Assembly: GCF_004115265.2 (NCBI RefSeq) | Contig: NC_046293.1 | Span: 29,160,055-29,224,054, forward strand | Direction: 5' to 3' | Length of the DNA: 64,000 nucleotides | From: Rhinolophus ferrumequinum | Lineage: Eukaryota; Chordata; Mammalia; Chiroptera; Rhinolophidae | Part shown: positions 1-37,288 of the stretch, piece after piece | Layout: the number at the start of each line of letters is the position of its first letter | Numbering within the stretch: position 1 is the stretch's first letter | Program-made: the position numbers and the translations under genes | The notes under the pieces: generated by a model | What the model was told of the DNA's origin: nothing | Databases searched by the model: none | Seen by the model: only the letters and a program-made list of their open reading frames with translations

Positions 1-3000
1 TCCAGCCCAGAGATCGACCTCTGCCGAGGTGAGAGCCCTCTTGCCCGGGATCACACACCTTTCCTGTGTGCAGCCTGCATCAAACAATCAGTGTGAGGGT
101 GTGAAGGCCTGGCTCCCATTCTCTCTGCAAAGACATACCATGGGGTGACCTGAGCCTTGGTTGTGATTACATCGCAGCACCACTTCTCCTTCTGCCCGAT
201 CCTACTGTCTTTATTTCCCCTCAAGTCCCAAGAGCACTCCCTAATAAACTTCCTGTGAAGAAATTTGGTCTCAGAGTCTTCTTTCTGGGAAACTTGACCT
301 CTAACACAACATGTTTGTTAATTTTAAAACTCTTACTTCACCACAGCTAGAATGATGTCAAGTCTCATCTATTTTTTCTTCCTCAAGCTTAGGCTAATAC
401 CACATTACCATATTAAGACCAGCGGAAGTCAGGTAGAAATTGAATCCTCCTATTAAGACTTAGTACGATTGTGTGGACAATAGAACATTAAAGTCTGGAT
501 ACCACACAACTTTTCATAACCTATAGAAGTAGGTTAACCCCTTCACCCCTCATGCTCCCTTACCTTCCTCTCCTAGTGGACACAGAAACAATGACCTGTG
601 CTTGCAGAATGGAAAGAAAAGAATGACACACTGACCTATATTCGAAAGAATTTGAAGGACGATGAGCCTCCTTCAAATTTACAAAGGTATAATTTTAAAA
701 TTCATTTGTTGCTTTGATTTCTAGAGTACCGAAACCCAAAAGAAGTTTTTAACTTTTCCCTTTTCTCTTCTCTAGTCTTATCCATGTAAAAGTACTGCAG
801 TTAGGAGTATGAGTCAGATACACCCCACTTCCTGTTATGTTTTTCTCTGCTTAGAAAACCAGATACTTTCAGAAAGGTGAAATAAACAGGACTGGCTCCA
901 AACTCAGTTGTGAAATAAAGTTTGTTCACGATGAACCTCTTCCCTTTGGTGGCAGACTCTTTCCTCTCGCAGCTGCTCTTCCCTGGACTCCTCAGCCCCT
1001 TGCCAGCCCCCTGTTCTTCCTCTCCATAGCATCCCTCTTCTTTATCCCGCTTCCCTGTTGTACGGTTCTCTGTTCATGACCCAGAATCAGTCTGATGGCT
1101 TCCGTGCTGCCTGCTGTCATGACGACTGAAATGTCCCCGTTCCATAGCTCATCACCCAAGGCCAACTTTGCGCTCTCGGGAGGCAATTTTGCCTAGCACC
1201 ATTTTAGTTGCTTTGTAAGTATTTAAATGAATGAATGAGTATATGAATAAATAAACTGCTCTCTCTTAATACACCACTTAGCACCCATCCTACCCTCACC
1301 CTCCCAAGGCACAGGTGTATTAATAGGGGCCTGATAAAGACAGCATGCCTTCCTTTACAGCATGACCAAACTAGGTGAGGTGGGAGAGGAATCCCAGGAC
1401 AGGTGGTTTTTAAAGTATTCTATTAACAACAAGCTTCTGATGTTTTGACATCTGGGACCTTGCTGACCCTGGAGAGATTGTTCCTCCCAGGGCTAAACAA
1501 CTCACCTGCTAGAGTGTTTTTCTTATGAAAACCCAAGCAATCCAGAGCCTATGCCAACCACCTCCTTTACTGAGCTCTCACACTTGGGGCCAACATCCAC
1601 CTGCCCTACTCACCCCAGAACCAGGTTCCAGACAACTCAGGACAGCTCTTATGCCTTAGAGCCTGCTGAAATTATTCAAACTAGCCAACCTTGCCTACCT
1701 TGCCTTGCCTGTTCCTTCCTGCAGAAACCACAACAAAGCCTCTTGCCCCTAAGTTCCTCTTGCTCCTTCTGTCTCCTGACCAACCATGGTACTTCCCTAT
1801 GTGACCCTGTGTGGCATAGCTGTTCCCTCCTATTGTCTTTTCAATGGCAATAGCCTCCTGATTTGTTGGCTTTACCACACCTGAAGAATAATAAAAACCT
1901 TTATTTTAAAAGTTATCTCAAATACTACTCTAACCTCAAGTATGAGGTTTCCCATCCTAATTCTTTTAAGATCCGGAAGGAAGCTCCTTCCTCTCCATAA
2001 GTTCTGACAATTGGAGAAATGACTTTTACTCAGAGAGGCAGTCTAGTATTAAATAAAGAAAAGTAATGACAGATTTACTTAATATGTATTATCACCCTAG
2101 GGTCTCAAAAAATCCTATGAATTATTGTTTTATCCTCAAAACACTGAAGTTCAAAGATAGAGAGTAGTTTTCTCAAGGTCACAAAGCCACACAGAGTCTC
2201 ACAGAAGAGGTGAGACTCAAACACAAACTTTCCTGGCATTCCTCTGACTCATGCCCTGCTCCCACTCCTTCCATCTGTCCTAGTCTTCCAAATCGTCCAA
2301 TGTCTTCTACAAAGTTCTCTTGTATAACATCATCAATTCCTTCATACTTTAAAGAAAAAATATGGCAGTCTTTACAACTAGGGCCAATAAATAATTCCAC
2401 AATAAAAAATAACTGAGATATAGATCGAGAGATAGATATAAGTAGCTATTTCAACAATAATACAGCCTTGGGGAAATGAATATGGAGTTTTAAGAACACA
2501 ACTGAAAGACAGAAGATCTAGAAATTACAGAAATGGATCATATTAAGTCTGATATTTAATGTAGGAATTAAAACATTTAGAAAATGCTTTTTTTTTTTTT
2601 AAAGGAATTTCATTTTTTAGTCATGATTCCCCGGAGCTACAAAGAGCAGGATCGGCTATGAAGAAAACAGGAAAAGAATATCTTGCAGCTTTGAAAAAAC
2701 ACACTGAGAAGGAATACTTAAATTCAATACTGTAAAGATAAAAATAAGCATACAAAAGACAATATAAGGTAAAATTATTATTGAATGGCATCAAGCAGCA
2801 AAATATGCTGTAAAGATGTTGAGAACTACGTGGGCAGAGTTGACCATCGTTATTGGAGGGAACACTCCAAATAAAATATTTGAAAAATTAACCCAATATT
2901 GAACAAAATATAACTCATGGAAATTTATTTATTAGTACTTATCAAATTTCTACAATACATAGTTTGGAATTGCACTATTTTAAACTACAAAGAGGAAAAG

Positions 3001-4590
3001 TTGAGAGAGAGAAATAACAAAGTGAATCAAATGACTTGGAAATAAAAAAAAATAAATTGGTGAGATGGATTGTGAGTGAGGAGAAAATACTGGGTAAGGG
3101 GGCTTAAGAGCAAGCAGCCTGGGGTTGAAGTTGCTATTTGGAGATGGTGATTGGCAGCTGTTAAGAATTTACATGGACTGTGGGTAAGAAGAAATAAGCT
3201 TGTATGGCTGGGGGACCTCAGCTGGATATCGGGAAGAATTTCCTGACTGTAAAATGTCAAGAGCTCTGGTTTACAGGATCAAAGGGAGGCTTCTGGGATA
3301 TGCCTATCCTTGGAGTATTTTTCAGTCTCAAGCAAGAGACTGTTTGGGTGGTTTTCTGCAGCCCTGTGGATGGACTGGATGGCTTCCTTAGTTTAGAATC
3401 CACCAGTCTCATGTTGCTGAGAGGCGTGTCATACACTGCTGCTTTCACAGTGTCCTTGCCAGCTGCCGACTCCCAGCTCAGACGCTGTGGAGTTTTCCCC
3501 ACAGAAAGGAACAACTAAGTCTTTCACTCTCTGATCAGTCCTTAGGTGTACACTGTGAGGTTTTTTTTAGCTCTTCAGCACTTAGATACTTTCCATCTGA
3601 GCCAAGGGCCTTCTGGGAACAATGTGGCATCTGTGTGTTGATAGTAACAGCCTGTGAGTCAGAGACACTCAGTCAAACTCTCCCTCCCACGTGGGCTGGG
3701 TTGCACACCTCACCTGCAATAATCTACACGCTTAGTCAGCACTAGTGGGCCCCAGGGCCAGGTGACCCCCTCCTGCTGCCCCTTCCCCAACCTGTTACCT
3801 GATTTGGTTATGAGCTCTTTGGCCACATTTATCCTCATCCTCATGCACGATGGTCTCTGCCCACCTCCATCCCACCCACAGAGTGAACACATTAGTGGTT
3901 CATTGGCCTGACACTAAACAGTGGGCACTGAAGGGTGAGGTACATATTGCTTAGTTGGGCAACTGGGTATTTACAAAAGGTTTGGCCTGCAAAGAGATGC
4001 CAGTCTTTTCCTATAACATTATTGCCTTTTATTTATTATGCGGTTGTGGATTTACATGGGGAATTAGGAACGCTAAACAAGCATAGAATTTTTACATGGT
4101 CTGTTTCTGCTGAGTTCGCAAACTTGGGAACATCATTTGACTTCTGGCAAAAAGACAAATCCAGAAAGGTGTTTAAAACCATCCTTTTGTTCTTGGCCCT
4201 GAGTCAGAGATGGGGACATGTGCTACTGAGGAAAGGAGAGTTTCGACCCTTAGGTAACCCTAATAGAGAAGAAACTACATTGTGTTGTAAGTCATGTGCA
4301 GAGTCCAAATTCAATATTAAATGACAAATCAAAACAATCTCCCTCAAGGTACGTCTCTCCTTCATAGTGGTCTTACAATATTTCTCTTAAAGCCTCCACC
4401 CAGTGGTCTTACAATGGTTCTGTAGTGTATGGGCCTGCATGGTATGAATGCAAAAGAGAAAACTGGATGACTAGTGAGAGAGTATGGGAAAAGTAAAAGA
4501 AAGGACAAAGAGAGTCAATTAAATTTTAAGGAACAAAATGGAGCTCTGTGTGTGCGTGTAGGGCCTGATGCTGCTGTTGTTTAGTGTCTC
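1..4590. other. Intergenic stretch downstream of ERP27, old repeats, no gene
   Basis: No exon with flanking splice sites or a recognisable protein was seen. Positions 1-310 and about 1,560-1,910 look like ends of old repeats, possibly LTRs: each has a late AATAAA followed by a degenerate tail. The family was not recognised. A short duplicated stretch containing GTGGTCTTACAAT lies near 4,367 and 4,403. Confidence 0.4.
2080..2290 (-). mobile_element. MIR SINE, degraded
   Basis: The reverse complement shows the MIR pattern: CTTGAGAAAACTACTC in place of the conserved CTTGGGCAAGTTACTT, preceded by a GTGGCTTTGTGACC block and followed by a weak (T/A)ATCCTC-type tail. An ancient tRNA-derived SINE shared by all mammals. 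Confidence 0.55.
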
Positions 4591-4611
4591 TTGAGTTTTG
4601 AGTTGCCCTTC

Positions 4612-4617
4612 TTTATT
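4612..4617 (-). terminator. Candidate ERP27 polyadenylation signal AATAAA
   Basis: A canonical AATAAA on the minus strand lies 48 bases past the ERP27 stop codon, giving a 3' UTR of only about 70 bases if it is the site used. No closer hexamer is present. Confidence 0.6.
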
Positions 4618-4664
4618 CAGCATAAAGTAGATACTTGGTGGTATACAGCAGTATCAGGGAGACA

Positions 4665-22784
<18,120 letters not shown>

Positions 22785-22861
22785 AGTTCTGCTCTTGCTC
22801 CTGCTCCAACCCCTGGCCTTTGTGTTTGGGGATCCCGAGGCAGGGCAGCCCACTCTGCAGT

Positions 22862-22906
22862 TCATTGGCTGTGGTATTCTTAGTACTCTGGGAACTGTGC
22901 AGCTGG
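22862..22906 (-). promoter_or_regulatory. ERP27 proximal promoter: CCAAT box and PTF1-like site
   Basis: On the minus strand, reading towards the ERP27 start, CAGCTG (22,900-22,905) is followed four bases later by GTTCCC (22,890-22,895), then a CCAAT box at 22,864-22,868, about 80 bases before the ATG. An E-box spaced one helical turn from a TTTCCC-like box is the arrangement bound by the pancreatic factor PTF1. ERP27 is known as a strongly pancreatic gene. The motifs are seen; their use is inferred. Confidence 0.4.
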
Positions 22907-22989
22907 CTTTAAGGGGACCTTCAACTTCTGAGATAAAAGACCTAGTTCGGTGATGGGGCCTCAGAACAAAACCAACCAGAACAAAGTCC

Positions 22990-23530
22990 GGTCAGTTCAT
23001 TTAAATACGAAAAAGTATTCTATGCCAAGTATAAGCACTAGGGATACAAAAATGGTTAGGATCTTATCCAACTTCTCCCAGCTTAGATTGTTAATGCGAG
23101 AGATGGACAAATAAACAGGTTGCTTAAATATAAAATAGAAAGTGATTAAAAATTGGGAAACTCCTCGGGTGCTATGAGAGTCCAGACTATGGCTATTTAG
23201 GACAATGGTGCGGTTCGGTGAAGGCTTTCTTCCTGCAGGGGATGCCCAAGCAGAGTCTTGAGTAAATAATTTTGCCAGGCAAAAAAAAGATGGAAAGGGA
23301 GTTTCATGTAAAGAGCCAAAGCACAGAGATGCAAATGTAACATGTAAGATTGTTAGTAATTGAGTATTACGAATAGAAGAGAATTGATCAATGTGGGCAA
23401 AAAGACATGCTAGGGCCAGATCTCAGGGGCCCTTACCACTAAACATAGGAGCTTTAATTTTATTTTGTAGGTGACGGGAAGCCATTGAAAGATCTTAAGC
23501 AGGAGAGAAACAATGTCTGATTTGGCCCAC
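22990..23530 (-). mobile_element. L2 LINE fragment between ARHGDIB and ERP27
   Basis: AAGCACTAGGGATACAAAAA, then AGGGGCCCTTACCACTAAAC and GGAAGCCATTGAAAGATCTT follow the reversed L2 order. It fills over half of the interval between the ARHGDIB poly(A) signal and the ERP27 start. Confidence 0.65.
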
Positions 23531-23839
23531 CGGTGCCTACAGAACTCTAAGATTCCCATAGGCAGTGGGACATATAGGTCTCAAGGTTAGGAAAAACTTT
23601 CATATGTTAATACCATAAATTAAAACAAATTGAGACATTTACCGTGTCATATTTTAAGTGTTCATTGCCCACGGCGCTGGAACAGGGGGACCAAACTGTT
23701 GCCAGTGACGTAAATGCCTCCTGCACTGTGCCCGCCCCACCCCCTCTGAGGAAACTCACGAATGTGAACCATCCAGTTCCATATTTGTTCAAGCAAAGAA
23801 AATAGGGAAGCACGGATCTCAGTTAGATCATACAATTGT

Positions 23840-23845
23840 TTTATT
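23840..23845 (-). terminator. ARHGDIB polyadenylation signal AATAAA
   Basis: AATAAA on the minus strand lies 456 bases past the stop codon. This gives a 3' UTR of roughly 475 bases, close to what I recall for the human gene. It lies about 1 kb upstream of the ERP27 start codon, so the two genes are closely head-to-tail. Confidence 0.75.
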
Positions 23846-24300
23846 TTTTCTCGTTTGTGCTGTTTACATGGTCTCCCAGAAAAGAAGAACTCAACGGGCA
23901 GGGAATGTGACTAGGGACCTTCACTGAGCCAGCAGCAACCACAGAAGAACCCAGGGCTGGGAATGAGCATTGGAATCCCAGGCAAAGGGACGGGTAGTGA
24001 TCGATCGTTTGCCCATTTCCTGGCCTCTAGTTGCTCACATGGGAATAAGAGAAGAAATATGAAATGAATGTGTGTGTTGAGGTGGAGAATGTCAAAGATC
24101 TGGCCAGGACGAGGGATCAAAAAAAGTGGGCAGGATTAAAGCCTGGGTTTTAAGCGTCCAGTGCTAGGGACCATGTTGGGAAAGTGTGTGGGAGAGGATG
24201 CATCAATAGGAGAATGTGGGGCCCCACCGTGATCAGAAAGGACATGACGAAGAGGGTTCTTGCAGGTGGCAAGTGTAGGGATGGGGATGGGAGGATGTGC

Positions 24301-31492
<7,192 letters not shown>

Positions 31493-32574
31493 TTTGATCT
31501 GTTTCAGAGAGAGAGGACAATCGCCCATTAGCCAAAAGTCAGTGGGTATGAACGATATTTGCGGGGCTTCTGTTAGCACCTTCTTTGCCCTAATGGACTT
31601 CTGTAATTGTAAGAGATTTCCCAGGATATTTCCCCCTAATTCCACCTCATTCTATTTCATGAAATAAGAATATAATACTTTCCAGCCTTTTCTCTGACAT
31701 GCCTAAATTTTCACATTCTGTGACAAGTTCCTCCTGTTCACTGAATAAAACTGATAAAAAAGAAATGAAGCATTTGTGAGTTGCATAGTACAAGTGAAGT
31801 AATATAGCACAAGCAGTCCTGAATACTGAGCAAATAGCCCCAGTTCAAACAGTTACAGAAATTATCACAGTCCTCCAAATCCATCCAGCTTTGCCAGTGT
31901 CAAAGATGACAGCATGCACAACCCCCCCTTGTGATGGTTTCAAGAGATAGATGGAGTACTTGCCAAAGAAGCTCAATTAATGGGCTTCTTCCCATCAATT
32001 GAATCTTTCCCTGAACCCCTGCAATGCCTCAAACGTGACTCATGAGAAGTGTGGACCCCTGTGATATCTCCCAAGGTGTCTGAATGGTTTCTGCCCAATA
32101 CTGTTCATAATTCCTTCAGGGCACGTAATAGGTTCTGTGTTTCTCTTGAATCTCCCATAACGCTTGAATACTTCAAGCATTTTATCAGCATTCATTGATC
32201 GATTTATTAGGTTCCATATGTAAAGATCATCTATTCTTCTGAGCTGACACAAAATAGCAAAATACCCTTTAAATTTCTCTAGACAAAACTGTAACTATAT
32301 CTTTACTACCCTTCCATCTATCTCTCCTTTCTGGACTCACCTCCTTTTTAGTACCCCAACCCCCCACCCTCAGATGTCCAGTGACCATACTCTAAGACCT
32401 CACCTGGGCATACCCTGGAGTCTGTCTTCTTCTGTCATCATTTACATTTACTTGTTTTGTGTTTAAAAAATTGAGGGGAGCTCTAATTATTCACTTAAGT
32501 GTTAATGACTAAATAATAGATCTAAAAATTTTTCCCTTAGGGCATGAGCTTTTCATAGTAAGAGCTTTTCATAG

Positions 32575-32700
32575 CTGAAATGAACCTTTAAGGTGATATA
32601 GTCCAATCCCTCATTTAATCATTGAGAAAATTGAACCCAGAGGTTAAGAGAATTGCCCAACTTCTCAAAGCTGGATGAGATGCAATGTCCTCATGAAGAG
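32575..32700 (-). mobile_element. MIR-related fragment in ARHGDIB intron 1
   Basis: CCCTCATTTAATCATTGAGA then CAGAGGTTAAGAGAATTGCC is the reverse of the MIR core, with the ACTTCTCAAAGCTGG continuation. Confidence 0.5.
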
Positions 32701-35354
32701 GAAGAAACTACTGGAATAATTTCAGGCCCTCGTGGCTGGCAACAATGGAGCGATTTGGGGAAACAAGGGAGATATTTGGGCAAGGAGCTCATGTCCTGAT
32801 TTCCTTCAGTTCCTCCCCAAAGATCACTCCTCCCCTGCCTGTAGCTAAAGGCTTCATTGCTCCAAAGTGGTACAACTATAAGACAATATCATCACATCTC
32901 ATCCCGAGTGACTTTGCAAAACCCTGTAAAGTGCCCTGAGAGTGAAACTATGTCTGGCCAAAATTGGTTGTAGTTTTGAGTTTCGATGTCATTATCATTG
33001 GCAACAGGAAGAAAAATAATTAGGAAGTAAAGCCAAGCAAAAACAATTTTAACAGAAAAAAGAAGAGAAAAAGAAATGATCTCTTTCAGCTCATTAATTC
33101 TTTCCTAGCAAAATAGCAAGCTAAATACTATGAGCCTGATCAACCCTGAAAACAGCATTGCAATGCCTAGGTCCACTTCCTGTGCAGGAAGGAAATATGT
33201 AGGCCTGTTCCTATGGCAACTCTTGCTTCAGCTGAAGAAGTAGCACCACTCAAAGCTGAGCTTCTAGAGAACAGCACAATAAACATAGTGACTAACTCAA
33301 CTTGTATTCCAAACACACTCAGGGAAAGTGAATGAACTGGTTGGAAAAATGATGAAGGATGCTGTAGGTGGAGGTGTAGATTACAATCACTAAGGGGCAG
33401 ATGAAGAGGAACCCAGAAGAGTCTAAGCAGATGAGACAGGTTCTCTTCTGGGGACAGCCAGGAGCCTGGCCAGATACCAAGGGTGGAGGTCACATAACAC
33501 ACCTGTGGATGGAGCATCAGGAAGGTTAGGTACAGGTGAGGGCATCTCAGGCCCCATGGACAAGCCTTTCCAGAATATAGTGCTTGGTTCTAACAAGTCA
33601 TCTGCTTGGAGTCTGACTATCATATGATGACAGACACCCAGCCACTACCTAGCTCAAAGTGATTTCAGTAACCTGCAGGGAATTGTAATTCCGTACCCTT
33701 GAATCTCAATTTTGAAAGGAGAGTGAGGGAGAGAGATTGAGAGAGACAGAGACAGAAAGATTTAGTCTAGGACAGGATCTGTTAACCTCTAGCAGTGTGA
33801 TCACTGGCAAGATAATTGATCTGTCTTCTAGATCTTGATCTTCTTATTAATAAATATGAGACTTATGCCAGTTATAAATTTCCTTGGTTCTTTGCAAACA
33901 GATACAATAATTGCTCCATAAAAATGAGACACCAATTTATTTAATGATATTGAAGAGTAGAGGATAATATGGGATTACTGTATGAAATGGTTGCAGTGAA
34001 AAAGAGGAAATTCAGGACCACATTAAAATAATTTGGTCTAATTATATAGCATAAGAAAAAGAGATGTGAGACCAGCTGCCCAAACCAGCTCACTCTAGAA
34101 AGCTAATTAAAAAGAGATGAAAATCATAATATGGCAAATAAAGGACTGGAAAAGCAGTTCTCAGGGAAAGCCCTTTTGAAGCAAAATTAGGGTCACGAGT
34201 ATTCGGCGAGCCCCTACTGTTTACAAGACACTATGCTTTAGCACATACCGATGTTGAAGTTGCTCTCCAAAGTGGAGAGGGGTTGGAGGATGAGCAATCT
34301 AACCACACTAAAAAGACCCAGATGGTTTGACTGATTTTTGGAGATTACAGGTCTCTTTAAACATCTGATAAAAGTCATCGTCCTTTTAAAAGAAAAACAG
34401 GAATAAGCCCATGAAACTGCATGCGATCCAGGGGTTCATGGACCCCTGAAGTCCTTCAGAGACTTTACTGAAGCCCAAGATTAGGAACGTGACCTCGAAA
34501 CTGTCACTTTTTGAAACATGAAGCAAAACGTTGAGGAAACTTGCTTCTCTTTGAGGCCTCACCAGATCAATGACACAACTTAGCCTCAAACCAAGGGCAA
34601 TGTCTATGAATATTGGGTATGTAGAAGCAGGAGGAGATATCAGGTAACACCTGCATCTGAGGGGGCGTGACCACACAGCCTGGCAGAGGAGCAAAGGTGC
34701 CCACGCAACATTCTGTGGTCAATCTACTTGATTTTGGGTAATTTTCTCTTTGCTGAACTAGGCCTCACCACGTGTGGTTTTCGGTTCTTGCTTTGACACT
34801 AACTAACTAGCTGTGACCCCCACCCCAGCAAATATTTCCACTACTGTGGATCTTTCTTTCCTAATCTTGGGTGGCAAGGGGTGAGAGCAGACCATCTCTA
34901 GGTGCTTTCATTTTCTAAGGCCTCTCTATCTGCTATTTCTCCTGACGTGCAGTCAGTGTCAGCTAAGTTGCCGTTCAGTTACCTAATTTCTGTTACTGTG
35001 TATATAAGAGACTATCTATTCTGTTTCAGTATTTCAAATTCATGCCAATTCCCAATTCTCAAAAGATGCTGCATTTTAAAATTCACAATTCATCTCTGGG
35101 GACCCATGGACTCTCCCAAAGCCCGAGCCATAAATGGTTTATATAGTTCAACACTGATTTCCCAAACTATATATGTATGTGTATATCTAGCCACAAATGT
35201 CTGTTCTTTTTTATTTTATACCTCATTTTTGGGTGCTTGCTAAAGTGAAAAATAGAACTTTTATGGAAATTCTATAGCCTACTTTCTAATCTCATCATCT
35301 AAAGAACAACTGGCTTTATTATTGCTGATAATAATTATAATAGTTGTCATACAT

Positions 35355-35520
35355 AGGTACTAAATGTTTTCATGAGGATAATTTCACTTAGTCCTCACTA
35401 CAGATCAGGAAACTCTTCTACAGATTCAGGTAAATAACTTGCCCAAGAAGACATAGTGTGTAAAGGGCAGAGGGCAGGTTGTCTGACTTGTAGGCGGTAC
35501 ACTCGGTTGCTTCATTATCT
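35355..35520 (-). mobile_element. MIR SINE
   Basis: AATTTCACTTAGTCCTCACT, then AATAACTTGCCCAAGAAGAC and a final CACTCGGTTGCTTCATTATC mirror the MIR consensus in reverse. Confidence 0.62.
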
Positions 35521-35599
35521 TTATCAAGAAGTAATAATGAAATCATAGAGCTTGTTCGTTATTTTGGGAATCTCTCTAGGGGTGCACTGGCAGAGATAA

Positions 35600-35800
35600 A
35601 TGATTCTTTGCAACACTGCAGGAATGGCGATAGCAAAGCAGGGAAGTATCACAAAAAGAGAGTCAGTGCAATTCTGCCCCCATGTCACCTTGCACAAGTC
35701 TCAACCTGTCTGAGCTCTAGTTTCGTCTTCTGCAAAATGAAATCGTTGCCTTAGAAGATTTCTGAGGTCTGTTCTTAATTCAGGGACTCTAATGCTCCTT
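35600..35800 (+). mobile_element. MIR SINE
   Basis: CACCTTGCACAAGTCTCAAC, CTGAGCTCTAGTTTCGTCTT and CTGCAAAATGAAATCG keep the order of the MIR core in sense orientation. It lies about 80 bases after a reversed MIR. Confidence 0.6.
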
Positions 35801-36559
35801 CAAAGAAGTCTATGAAATGAGAAAAAAAAAAGAGGAAGTGGAGGTGGGGTCGGGGAGAAATCAGCCCATCAGCACAGAACATTTTGATTGCACTTTTCTC
35901 ACCTTCCAGTTGCCCACTGTTCCACAAAGTGCAGGGTTGTTTTGTTTGTTTGTTTTGTTGTATGTTGTTTTTGACCTTGGGTCTTTATAGAGGAAAGGTG
36001 AAATGGAGAATTAACATTTATATCGAGGTTCATGTGGACTCTGTCAGGCCCTAAAGCACATGTGGCTTTTTTTCATGTGCTTGCTACTCCAGTGAGCTCT
36101 ATTTTCTGCATCCCAGATGCTTACGCAGATGGATTTTCACAGTGGAACCCTCATACTCCCTGTCCCCTATTCAGTGAAACAATATCAAAGATTAGATACG
36201 TGAGGTAGAGTCTTAATCTTTTCCGGCTCAATTAAAATGCCACATTAAATTAAGATGGCTACTCGTGGCATGAGTATGACTTAGCACAAATTTGTGTTTT
36301 CCCTTGCAAATTCAGTGGAATTACCAAGGCACTGAAAGTGAAAGACTTACGAATTTACACCCATCTCAGGACAGGGCACACTTGTTTGGTTTGTTAATGC
36401 AGTTGCAAATATGTCGAGGGCAAGAGAAGATGAAACTCTTTTGAGTGTAGATGAAACAAATCACCTAATTTAGAGAAAGGTGATCTTCATGTCTGCTGGA
36501 ACATGCATTTTGAGTCCGATGGAGGAGAGATTCAAAATGTGGTTTTGCACTTGACTTAT

Positions 36560-36725
36560 TACAGGCATAAAGCAAGTTTTTAATCTCACTGAGCCCAGTT
36601 TTTCCACCAGTAAAGTAAGAATGATAATCTTTCCTTATGGGGTTGAAGAGCTGGAGAAAGCATATGAAAAATTCTAGGACGATACTGGCCAAGAGCAGAT
36701 GTTCAATTACTTTGCGTTCCCTTCC
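36560..36725 (+). mobile_element. MIR SINE fragment
   Basis: CTCACTGAGCCCAGTTTTTC, then CCAGTAAAGTAAGAATGATA and CCAAGAGCAGATGTTCAATT match the 3' half of MIR. Confidence 0.55.
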
Positions 36726-37207
36726 TCTCTTCCCTTCCCTGCAATGCTGTCTGTTTTGTGGCATCGTTTCAGTGAAGCGAAGTAACTGACTGCCCAGGTA
36801 CTGAACGCTTTCCCTTGGATTTGTAGCGTTGACAATATCCACTCCTTCCGCCTTAAAAATAGATTTTGTTTCTTTGAGGAGCACGGAAGAGACGAAAATC
36901 TGGGAATTGCAAGGATTGTTTATTAACTGAATCAACCTTGAAATGGACTGTCACTATTCTATGTCTTTAAAAAACTTTCACATGAACAATTTAATTTTAG
37001 ATTCTATTTATTACTCCCTTTCCTAATTGAAGCCAGAGGTCGCTCTGTGAATGATGAGAAAGGATAGAAAGCACAGGCACAGCTAATGGAGAGAATTCAG
37101 TCTGAGTCTGGGAGCAAAATACTGTGGAGACTTGATTCATGGCCGAAAGTTGCCAGATCAGGCATCTAGAAGCACAGCCCATGAATATTAAATAAAAGAG
37201 GCAGACA

Positions 37208-37209
37208 TG

Positions 37210-37286
<77 letters not shown>
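37208..37286 (+). repeat. (GA)n microsatellite
   Basis: Two long GA runs are split by AATTA in ARHGDIB intron 1. A C-rich and CA tract follows at 37,374-37,400. Confidence 0.95.

Positions 37287-37288
<2 letters not shown>

Noticed and set aside
1551-1910. Open frame of 100 codons with a following AATAAA
   Set aside because: The sequence looks like the end of an old repeat and the frame has no protein features.
3935-4324. 129-codon open frame downstream of ERP27
   Set aside because: No family features and no conserved start context; consistent with a chance open frame.
22785-22865. In-frame upstream ATG that would lengthen ERP27 by 27 residues
   Set aside because: The extension is basic and non-hydrophobic, would bury the signal peptide, and overlaps the CCAAT box of the likely promoter.
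36465-36935. 156-codon minus-strand open frame in ARHGDIB intron 1
   Set aside because: It runs through a MIR fragment and has no recognisable protein features.
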